Positions 24,371 to 31,684 of a stretch of 64,000 nucleotides of DNA are shown here, piece by piece. Each line of letters starts with the position of its first letter. The first letter of the stretch is position 1. Location of the stretch: positions 1-64,000 of the forward strand of contig NZ_JAAZWE010000009.1 of NCBI RefSeq assembly GCF_013185185.1, given 5' to 3'. The notes under the pieces are model-generated. The model worked only from the letters and a program-made list of their open reading frames with translations, searched no databases and was not told the origin of the DNA. The translations under genes were made by a program, and so were the position numbers. This stretch comes from Saccharibacillus endophyticus (GTDB lineage: Bacteria > Bacillota > Bacilli > Paenibacillales > Paenibacillaceae).

Positions 24371-24400
24371 TTACTCCTGTTACAATAGCTAATGTATAAT
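24371..24400 (+). promoter_or_regulatory. Possible promoter of the large glycosyltransferase gene
   Basis: A perfect TATAAT (24395-24400) lies 35 bp before the ATG of the 1076-residue protein. The -35 region (TTACTC at 24371, 18 bases away) is poor, so the call rests mainly on the -10 box and position. Confidence 0.4.
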
Positions 24401-24434
24401 CCACAAAATATTTATTAAAGGGAGTAATGCTTTA

Positions 24435-27400
24435 ATGGATGAAAACATAAATTTATGGGATTTGGTTTCTGAAAAATATGATATTGAGATAGACGAAGGA
24501 GAAAAAAAATTAGGCCATGAAATCTTGAACATCTTTAAAACATTCAACCTAGGCGATTGTGCAAAAAGTATTGAACTGGGTTGTGGGAGCGGCCACCTTT
24601 CTGCTTACTTAGCTCAGCATAACTTTGAAACATCGCTTTTTGATTTTAGTCCTGTTGCTCTCAAGAAGGCTAAAGCTTGCTATGCTAATCTCAATTTGGA
24701 AGGAACTTTTATAGAAGGCGATCTCCTTAACTTAAAGCCTGATTCACAAGAATACGATATTGTTTGGAATAGCGGCGTGATGGAGCATTTTACTGACGAA
24801 CAATTACTAGACATACTTAAAGATCTTTTGATGTTTAATTCAAAATACTACGTATTTATTATGCCCAATGCGCATTCCTTGCCATATCTATTATTCCGTT
24901 ATAACAAAATGCGAAAAAAAGAATGGATATGGGGCAACGAATATTTAAGAGATGATTACGACAAGTTTTTTGTACAAGCTGGATACGCGATTCATTCTAC
25001 GCATTATTTAGGCATGAATGTGAGTGGTTTCCAAATTTCAGATGCCTTGCAAGATATACCTTTTCAATTTCCCTTTGAGGATCTTTCTGCATTAGAAATG
25101 ATTTCATCAAAAGACAGCTATTTAATTGCTTATGTTTTAACAAAAAACATTAAATCTTTTACTACTAACGTTACGACCTTAAAAAAAACTGATGATCCTA
25201 TTGGCTTCTCACATCGTTCTGTTGAATATAAGACTCGAATTTTCGACCTATACGCTGAAAAAGAGCATTTACAATTAACCAATCAAGATCTTAAAGTTAT
25301 AATGGATCGCTTACAATGCGACTATGCGGAATCATTGAATAACGCCAATGAATTATTCAGTACCCTCCAAAAATCCCATGATTCCTTAAAGTCAGAATTC
25401 TTCAATGAGAAAAGAATTCTCAATCAAGAATTAGGTGAGCTAAAAGAAACTAATATTAGCTTAACATACAAGCTAAATCAAAAACCAGATTTTGATACGG
25501 AACAGGTAAATTCTCTACAAAAACAATTAGAAGAACTACATATCAAATTCGCTAAAGCGGAAGAAGAGAAAAACAGAGCGTATCAAGAAATTTCAAATAT
25601 TAAAAACTCCAACCTTTGGAAATTTGCGCTTCGTTATTATAGAGTTCGCGATAAAGTCGTGCCAAAACGCTTTTTGATTAAAAAGTCCGTTGCCACTCAA
25701 ACCGCTGCAAATCATCCGATTCAGCCAGCGGTAACCGCGGATACGAAACCTATTCCGCTTGTAGAGAAAAAACCTAAAGTAGATTTAAAAATCAATTCTT
25801 TTGACTATAAAAAACAAGATATTATTTTCTTATCCGTGATTGATTGGGATTTCAGATTCCAAAGACCTCAACATCTTTCTCAGAATCTAGCCAAACTAGG
25901 GCATCGAGTGTTTTACTTTAATGCAAATTTCCACTCTTCCAATGTGCACGTCAAACATCGTCAAGCCAACTTGGAAGAAGTTACCTTGTCCAATCATTTC
26001 GGTACACGCATTTATGATATCGACTACAGCACCAATATTATAAAAATGGCTAAAGACTTAAGTGCTATTTTGAATCCTTATCACATTCGAGACTGTACGG
26101 TGATCGTAGAATATCCAAATTGGGTTCCTATTGCCCATTATTTAAAAGAACATTTCGGGTTCAAAATTGTATTTGATTACATTGACGATTATAACGATTT
26201 TAAAGACACAGCCAGCGCTAACCTAATTAGTTATACAAAAGAATTATTCTCGATCAGCGACCTGGTTATTGCTACTTCTCAAGACTTGTATGAAAAAGCA
26301 AAACCTTTTGCAAAAAAAATCGAGATTATTCGAAATGGTACTGAATTTACCTTCTTCAATCAAGCTGCAAAATCCTCTAAGCAAAAAGAGAAAAAGATCG
26401 GCTATTATGGCGCTATCGCAGAATGGTTTGATACAGAAAAAATCGCGATTCTAGCAGAGAAATTACCGGATGTAGCCATCGAATTGATCGGGCATGTTAG
26501 CCATGAAGAATGTATGGAATTGAACAAGTACAAAAACGTAAACTTTTTAGGCGAAAAGAAGTACACCGACTTGCCGAAGTATTTAGAAGACTATGATGTT
26601 TGTTTGATCCCATTCAAATCAGACATTGAATTGATCAAAGCGACTAATCCTGTCAAATTTTATGAATACCTCAGTGCCGGAAAAAAAATCGTGGCGACTG
26701 AAATTCCTGAACTTGAAATATATCGAGATGAATATGTGTATTTAGCAAACTCCAATGAACAATTTTATGAATATGTGGCGGCATGCCTGAATCAAACGGA
26801 TATTCTGAAAGATTCTGACGAACTGATGCAATTAGCTGAACAGAACGATTGGAATCAACGTTGTATCGAACTGGATCAATATCTTCAAAGCATGGCTCCA
26901 AAAGTTAGCGTTGTGCTGATTACGTACAACAACCTGGATTACACCAAAAAGTGCATAGATAGCATTTTCCAAAAAACTGCGTATCCTAATTATGAATTGG
27001 TCATCGTTGATAATGATTCACAAGACGATACGCCCGCTTACCTGTTGGACCTTCAGAAAAATATGTCTAATGTCAGAGTGATCTTGAATGACCAGAATCT
27101 GGGCTTTGCTGCGGGTAATAACGTAGGGATTCGTGCTTCGGAAGGCGAGTACATCATCTTGCTCAATAACGACACGATTGTGACTCGCGGATGGATTAGC
27201 GGCTTGATCAAGCATTTGAACAAAGATCATGTAGGCATGGTCGGCCCTGTAACGAACTCGATCGGGAATGAAGCTCAAATCCATGTAGACTACACTTCGA
27301 TCGACGAGATGGATCGTTTTGCGATTGATTATACAACCCAGTATCAGAACCAAACTTATAGCCAAATTCCGGTACTTGCTATGTTCTGCGTAGCCTTCAA

Positions 27401-27665
27401 AGCAGAAATTATCAAAGAAGTCGGATATTTAGACGAAGACTATGAAGTTGGTATGTTTGAAGATGATGATTACTCTATGGCACTTAAAAAAGCAGGATAT
27501 ACAGTTGCATGTGCTGAAGATGTATTTATTCATCATTTCGGAAGTGTTTCTTTCAAAAAACTGCAAGATAAAAAATACAGAGAAATTTTTGATAAAAACA
27601 AGATTTACTTTGAAAAGAAATGGGATACCGTTTGGATGCCTCACAATTACCGCAAAGAATTATAA
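24435..27665 (+). CDS. Multidomain methyltransferase / coiled coil / GT-B / GT2 glycosyltransferase (WsaE-like)
   Basis: A single 1076-residue polypeptide carries four modules. Residues 1-240 are a class I SAM methyltransferase (IELGCGSG at 46-53). Residues about 258-400 are a coiled coil (YAEKEHLQLTNQDLKVIMDR, LQKQLEELHIKFAKAEEEKN). Residues about 458-805 are a GT-B glycosyltransferase (VIDWDFRFQRPQHLSQNL; PFKSDIELIKATNPVKFYEY). Residues 822-1076 are a GT2 domain (VVLITYNNLDYTKKC, IVDNDSQDDT, LLNNDTIV, FEDDDYSMALKKAG). The methyltransferase plus two transferases recalls WsaE of the Geobacillus S-layer glycan locus, which builds and caps a polyrhamnan. The start has GGGAG ten bases upstream. 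The GT2-coding part (about 26.9-27.4 kb) is less AT-rich than the rest, suggesting a mosaic gene. Confidence 0.85.
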   Translation: MDENINLWDLVSEKYDIEIDEGEKKLGHEILNIFKTFNLGDCAKSIELGCGSGHLSAYLAQHNFETSLFDFSPVALKKAKACYANLNLEGTFIEGDLLNLKPDSQEYDIVWNSGVMEHFTDEQLLDILKDLLMFNSKYYVFIMPNAHSLPYLLFRYNKMRKKEWIWGNEYLRDDYDKFFVQAGYAIHSTHYLGMNVSGFQISDALQDIPFQFPFEDLSALEMISSKDSYLIAYVLTKNIKSFTTNVTTLKKTDDPIGFSHRSVEYKTRIFDLYAEKEHLQLTNQDLKVIMDRLQCDYAESLNNANELFSTLQKSHDSLKSEFFNEKRILNQELGELKETNISLTYKLNQKPDFDTEQVNSLQKQLEELHIKFAKAEEEKNRAYQEISNIKNSNLWKFALRYYRVRDKVVPKRFLIKKSVATQTAANHPIQPAVTADTKPIPLVEKKPKVDLKINSFDYKKQDIIFLSVIDWDFRFQRPQHLSQNLAKLGHRVFYFNANFHSSNVHVKHRQANLEEVTLSNHFGTRIYDIDYSTNIIKMAKDLSAILNPYHIRDCTVIVEYPNWVPIAHYLKEHFGFKIVFDYIDDYNDFKDTASANLISYTKELFSISDLVIATSQDLYEKAKPFAKKIEIIRNGTEFTFFNQAAKSSKQKEKKIGYYGAIAEWFDTEKIAILAEKLPDVAIELIGHVSHEECMELNKYKNVNFLGEKKYTDLPKYLEDYDVCLIPFKSDIELIKATNPVKFYEYLSAGKKIVATEIPELEIYRDEYVYLANSNEQFYEYVAACLNQTDILKDSDELMQLAEQNDWNQRCIELDQYLQSMAPKVSVVLITYNNLDYTKKCIDSIFQKTAYPNYELVIVDNDSQDDTPAYLLDLQKNMSNVRVILNDQNLGFAAGNNVGIRASEGEYIILLNNDTIVTRGWISGLIKHLNKDHVGMVGPVTNSIGNEAQIHVDYTSIDEMDRFAIDYTTQYQNQTYSQIPVLAMFCVAFKAEIIKEVGYLDEDYEVGMFEDDDYSMALKKAGYTVACAEDVFIHHFGSVSFKKLQDKKYREIFDKNKIYFEKKWDTVWMPHNYRKEL

Positions 27666-27703
27666 AAGCAAAAAACATATTACTCGTTTTTTATACATTT
27701 ACT

Positions 27704-27753
27704 AAAAAGGTTGAAGTCACATTCATTCGAATGTGACTTCAACCTTTTTTTAT
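27704..27753 (+). terminator. Strong terminator after the large glycosyltransferase gene
   Basis: The stem AAGGTTGAAGTCACATTC/GAATGTGACTTCAACCTT with loop ATTC is followed by TTTTTATG. The mirrored A run on the left lets it also work for the minus strand, where the GT-B gene ends at 27884. The rest of 27754-27883 shows nothing else. Confidence 0.9.
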
Positions 27754-27883
27754 GCGGAATGTAAATTTATATAGCTGTGTAATGACTCCCAAAATTCATA
27801 TACATGAAACAAGCCTTAATTACAGTTTTATCGTAAATCAAAAAATTAATCTTTCAATAGTCTTGGTTGATTACTAAATGAGT

Positions 27884-28984
27884 TTATAAATGAATTTCAT
27901 TTATTTTTTTTTGCATAAAGAGTGCTCTTTCTGTCCAAGTGTTTTCAGATACAAAAGAAATCCGTTTCTCTGCTTCTTGCAAGTTGTCTTCTTTCAAAGC
28001 TTTAATAAGCTGCTCAGAGAATTCCGTAAAGCTGGTTGCTGTATAAATATAATCAGAGAATCGTTCCAGACCTTCGTAATATACGCTTACAACAGGCTTA
28101 CCTCCAGCCAAATATTCATAAATTTTAACCGGGTCTACAGATTCGATTAAATCGTTTTTTTTGAAAGGCATAATGCAAACGTCAAATTCCTTTAAATAAA
28201 TAGGCAACACTTCAAAATTCACTTTGCCTAGAAATTTCACGTTTGGAAACGAGCTGAATCGCTTGACTATGCCGGCTACTTCTATTGGACCAATCATTTG
28301 AAATTCCAAGTCGGAAAATTCAGTAGACAATTTTTCTAATAATTCAAAATCAAACCAATAAGAAATAGTGCCAAAATAACCAACGATAGTTCTAGCGCCT
28401 GACTTTGGCGATCTGGCTTGCATGAAATGCGAACTATCTGCGGCGTTTGGAACAAAATGTACCTTTTCGAAAGTCGCATAGGACACAATTCGCTGATACA
28501 ACAACTGGCTGCTGGTAAAAATATAGTCGGCTACTTGCGCTAAACGTTGTTCTTGGAATTCAATTTCCGTTCTTTTTTCTGGATCGTCGTGAAAACCTGC
28601 ATGATAATCCATACAGTCGTATACAATCTTTCCTTTATACGATGAAGGGATTGTATCTACATATTTAGGATGCGTGACCCATATCATTTCATATTCTTTT
28701 TGAGCCAGCAAATCAGTAATAATTTTTTTGACAATACGAATATTAAGATGATCGATTTTTTTGAAACGACCAAATGGTTGTACCCATATCCTTTTTAAAT
28801 GTAACCGATCATGCTTATTATTTTCAGCTTTAGTTTTATTTTTTTGTTCAAGTAGCCATTTCAATGTGCTTTTCTCATAAATATAATCTACTTCGTAGTT
28901 TTTGCTCAGTTCGTTCGCGATATGTTGAGGACGCTGCATAATATAGTCCCAATCAATCAAAGAAAGATACAATATAGATTTCAT
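27884..28984 (-). CDS. GT-B glycosyltransferase, paralogue of the central domain of the large enzyme
   Basis: The 366-residue protein is a GT-B fold transferase: an N-terminal ILYLSLIDWDYIMQRPQHIA block, a linker and a nucleotide-sugar binding half with GYFGTISYWFD and VDPVKIYEYLAGGKPVVS. It aligns by eye along its whole length with the central domain of the 1076-residue protein (shared IDWD...QRPQH, DVC.PFK and PVK.YEYL motifs), so one derives from the other or both from a common ancestor. GAGGAG lies five bases before the ATG. It follows the ABC exporter genes in the same direction and probably extends the exported glycan. Donor and linkage are unknown. Confidence 0.82.
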   Translation of the reverse strand: MKSILYLSLIDWDYIMQRPQHIANELSKNYEVDYIYEKSTLKWLLEQKNKTKAENNKHDRLHLKRIWVQPFGRFKKIDHLNIRIVKKIITDLLAQKEYEMIWVTHPKYVDTIPSSYKGKIVYDCMDYHAGFHDDPEKRTEIEFQEQRLAQVADYIFTSSQLLYQRIVSYATFEKVHFVPNAADSSHFMQARSPKSGARTIVGYFGTISYWFDFELLEKLSTEFSDLEFQMIGPIEVAGIVKRFSSFPNVKFLGKVNFEVLPIYLKEFDVCIMPFKKNDLIESVDPVKIYEYLAGGKPVVSVYYEGLERFSDYIYTATSFTEFSEQLIKALKEDNLQEAEKRISFVSENTWTERALFMQKKINEIHL

Positions 28985-29038
28985 TACAACTCCTCATTTT
29001 CTCTTTCTGTATACACGTTCGCTTTTAGAAATCTTCAT

Positions 29039-29767
29039 TCAAACCATATAACGATCACAGATCTGGTGGACGTCACCGTATTCCAAAACATGACCTTTTT
29101 CAATATATACTGCTTTATTACAAATCTCTTTAACCTGTTCCATGCTATGCGAGACAAATAGAATAGTAGTTCCGCCTTGAATCATTTCGTGTATTCGGAT
29201 TTCGCACTTTTCTTGAAACTTGTAATCACCTACCGATAAGATTTCATCAATAATCAAAATATCCGGCTGTGTCACTGTAGAAATAGAAAAGCCAAGTCGT
29301 GCCAACATTCCAGACGAAAAGTTTTTTATAGGCACATCAACGAAATCATGAAGTTCTGAGAAATCAATGATTTTATCAAAATGGCTCACCATGTCGGCTT
29401 TAGAATACCCTAAAACGGCTCCATTCAGAAAAATATTTTCCCGTGCTGTTAAATCAATATCAAATCCAGCTCCAAGTTCGATCATGGGCGCAATCGTTCC
29501 TACTGTTTTTATTGAACCAGTAGTTGGTTTTAAAACTCCGGCAATTAATTTGAGTAACGTACTTTTTCCGGACCCGTTCATGCCTAACAAAGCCAAAGAA
29601 TCGCCTTTTTCAACTTTGAACGAAATATCTTGCAATGCAATAAAAGGTTCAACATTCATCTGTTTCTTAAACATTTTAATCATATACTCTTTAATACTAT
29701 CTACTCTCTCTTTGTAGAGATTAAATTGCATAGATACGTGATCGATTTCTACAATAACTTCGCTCAC
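29039..29767 (-). CDS. Polysaccharide ABC transporter ATP-binding protein (Wzt/TagH type, short)
   Basis: The 242-residue ATPase has Walker A (GMNGSGKST), a Q-loop region (MIELGAGFDIDLTARENIF), the NFSSGMLARL signature and Walker B (ILIIDEILSVGD) followed by a switch His in FVSHSM. The GAGFD segment is typical of exporters of polysaccharide and teichoic acid. It pairs with the permease 14 bp upstream to export an undecaprenyl-linked glycan. It stops right after the ATPase fold and lacks the C-terminal glycan-recognition domain that Wzt proteins of capped O-antigens carry. The start is GTG with AAAGGA upstream. Confidence 0.92.
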   Translation of the reverse strand: MSEVIVEIDHVSMQFNLYKERVDSIKEYMIKMFKKQMNVEPFIALQDISFKVEKGDSLALLGMNGSGKSTLLKLIAGVLKPTTGSIKTVGTIAPMIELGAGFDIDLTARENIFLNGAVLGYSKADMVSHFDKIIDFSELHDFVDVPIKNFSSGMLARLGFSISTVTQPDILIIDEILSVGDYKFQEKCEIRIHEMIQGGTTILFVSHSMEQVKEICNKAVYIEKGHVLEYGDVHQICDRYMV

Positions 29768-29781
29768 AACTAAGTTCCTTT

Positions 29782-30555
29782 CTATATGTGCAGGATGAAT
29801 TTGTCTTGATTTTTATAAAAAACGTAAGCTCCAATTCCTAGCATGACTAAGCTATATGCTAGACAAACCAGATTTAGGCTTAATGTAGGGACCTGATTAT
29901 ACATAACCACTTCTCTGAATAAATTAATAAAAGATGTCAGCGGATTAAATTCGACGATACTTCGTATGCCTTCAGGGAGTATGTCCAGAGGATAGAATAC
30001 AGGCGTAAAATACATCCAAGCGGTAAGAAGAACCCCATACAGATGCATAATATCACGGAAGAAGACACTCAAAGCCGATAAGAGTAAGGATACGCCAAGT
30101 GTGAATAAACAAATGTATAATAGAGGTAACGGTGCAAACAAAATTGTCCATGTGATTTGACTTTGTGTAAAAATCATTACCAAAAGTAAAGCAACAAAGG
30201 ATGCAAACAAGTTCACAAGACTAGAAAAAACTTTTGATAGCGGGAATAAATATTTAGGTACATACACTTTTTTGATTAAACTTCCGTTACTCAAAATTGA
30301 GGTCAATGCCATATTGGAAGCTTCACTAAAAAAATTGAAAATCAATTGTCCACAAAGCAAATATACTGGGAAATTATCGATAGAAAACCTGAAAATATTT
30401 GAAAAAATTAAAGTTAATACAATCATCATCAACAGTGGATTCAAAAGAGTCCATAATACGCCTAGAAACGAGCGACGGTATTTAATTTTGATGTCGCGCA
30501 TCACTAATTCATTAAGCAAAAATTTATATTTCAACGTCGTTTTAAAATGACCCAA
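29782..30555 (-). CDS. ABC-2 type polysaccharide export permease (Wzm/TagG type)
   Basis: The 257-residue protein has six membrane segments and the family N-terminal motif MRDIKIKYRRSFLGVLWTLLNPLLMM, then YFTPVFYPLDILP and NPLTSFINLFREV. It forms the channel for lipid-linked glycan export with the downstream ATPase. The start is TTG at 30555 with AAAGGAG eight bases upstream. It lies 37 bp after the methyltransferase/coiled-coil gene and is probably in the same operon. Confidence 0.93.
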   Translation of the reverse strand: MGHFKTTLKYKFLLNELVMRDIKIKYRRSFLGVLWTLLNPLLMMIVLTLIFSNIFRFSIDNFPVYLLCGQLIFNFFSEASNMALTSILSNGSLIKKVYVPKYLFPLSKVFSSLVNLFASFVALLLVMIFTQSQITWTILFAPLPLLYICLFTLGVSLLLSALSVFFRDIMHLYGVLLTAWMYFTPVFYPLDILPEGIRSIVEFNPLTSFINLFREVVMYNQVPTLSLNLVCLAYSLVMLGIGAYVFYKNQDKFILHI

Positions 30556-30592
30556 TTACAATTCTCCTTTGAAAAACATCTTCAATATACAT

Positions 30593-31543
30593 TTATTCTT
30601 CTTGTAAACTTTCTAGCTTACTTTTGTAGTAGTATACGGTTTTGTCTCTTTTCAAAATTTCTTCTTTGCTTGTATTAACCCAATCTAGTAAGGCAGCATT
30701 TTCCGTTTTGTAGTATTGAATTTCTGATTGTAACGCAGCTACTGACTCATCTCTTTTAGATATTTCTTGTTTGGATGCTTCAAGCCAAGAAAGATAATTT
30801 TCTTTTTCTTTAAAAAAAGCCTCTATTATTTCGTCTCTATGTTTGATTTCGCTTTTCAATTTTTGGATCAAAAGTGTTGTTGATTCAGAAGAATCAATGC
30901 CATAACTGTCTATTTGCTTAAGATTAAATTCTTTCAGTAGCTTCGATTTTGAACTTCCATATACTATTAAAATTTGTTGTCCTGGCCAAAATGTCGGATC
31001 TGATTCAATTATTTTAAAATAAACTAATACAAAACCATTATTTTCGATAGGAAAGCTTTCGTAGTCAAAAGTGAAAAAATGTTCTTTAATTCTTTCTGTT
31101 TCCATAAAAGGAACCATAACGATCAAAAAATCTTTTGTATGTTCCATGATTTGATCAAGCCATTCGTAGGGGTTCTCAAAATGTTCTAAGGTATTAGAAG
31201 TAAATATAATATTGTATTTTAAATTATAATCAAGTAAAGAACCTTTATAAAAGTCATATTGCGGGTAATTGGATTCGGCTTTCTCAACAGCACTTTCGGA
31301 ATAGTCTAACCCTTGCAAAGTCATTTCTGGAAAATGATCGGATAAACACTTTACACCGTCTCCCTCAGCGCATCCCCAATCAAGCATAGAAAAATCTTTC
31401 TGCTTTCTGAGAGAAGTGATAAATTCACGAGGTAAATTTTTTAAAGCTAAGTTTGTAAAATAACTTGTTTGTTTTCTCCCGCCTCTAAGTTCCCAATCTT
31501 TTTCAAATAAATCATTCCAATAATCAAGACTGTTCATTTCCAT
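30593..31543 (-). CDS. SAM methyltransferase with C-terminal coiled-coil repeats
   Basis: Residues 1-215 are a class I methyltransferase (MLDWGCAEGDG near residue 53; NTLEHFENPYEWLDQIM). From about 225 to the end the protein is a predicted coiled coil with a repeated block of about 36-40 residues (IKHRDEIIEAFFKEKENYLSWLE-like, ISKRDESVAAL, ILKRDKTVYYY), each centred on a KRD/HRD motif. A methyltransferase with a coiled-coil tail beside an ABC glycan exporter recalls WbdD, which caps O-antigen chains and uses its coiled coil as a length ruler, but no kinase domain is seen. AAGGAGG lies seven bases before the ATG. It is the first gene of this exporter operon. Confidence 0.8.
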   Translation of the reverse strand: MEMNSLDYWNDLFEKDWELRGGRKQTSYFTNLALKNLPREFITSLRKQKDFSMLDWGCAEGDGVKCLSDHFPEMTLQGLDYSESAVEKAESNYPQYDFYKGSLLDYNLKYNIIFTSNTLEHFENPYEWLDQIMEHTKDFLIVMVPFMETERIKEHFFTFDYESFPIENNGFVLVYFKIIESDPTFWPGQQILIVYGSSKSKLLKEFNLKQIDSYGIDSSESTTLLIQKLKSEIKHRDEIIEAFFKEKENYLSWLEASKQEISKRDESVAALQSEIQYYKTENAALLDWVNTSKEEILKRDKTVYYYKSKLESLQEE

Positions 31544-31684
31544 TATATAACCTCCTTATTTTTCATTTTCAAATCTGAAAAGGGGCTTAGTACGTTCTAA
31601 TATTGCTTATGCTCTGCTAAATATCTATTTTTTCAAATTCTATGATAAAATACTTCAGTACCCTCAAGTAAAGGAGATATTACA

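Noticed and set aside
22073..31680. Insertion sequence or prophage as the source of the AT-rich cassette
   Set aside because: No transposase, integrase, terminal repeats or phage genes are visible; the gene content is glycan biosynthesis throughout.
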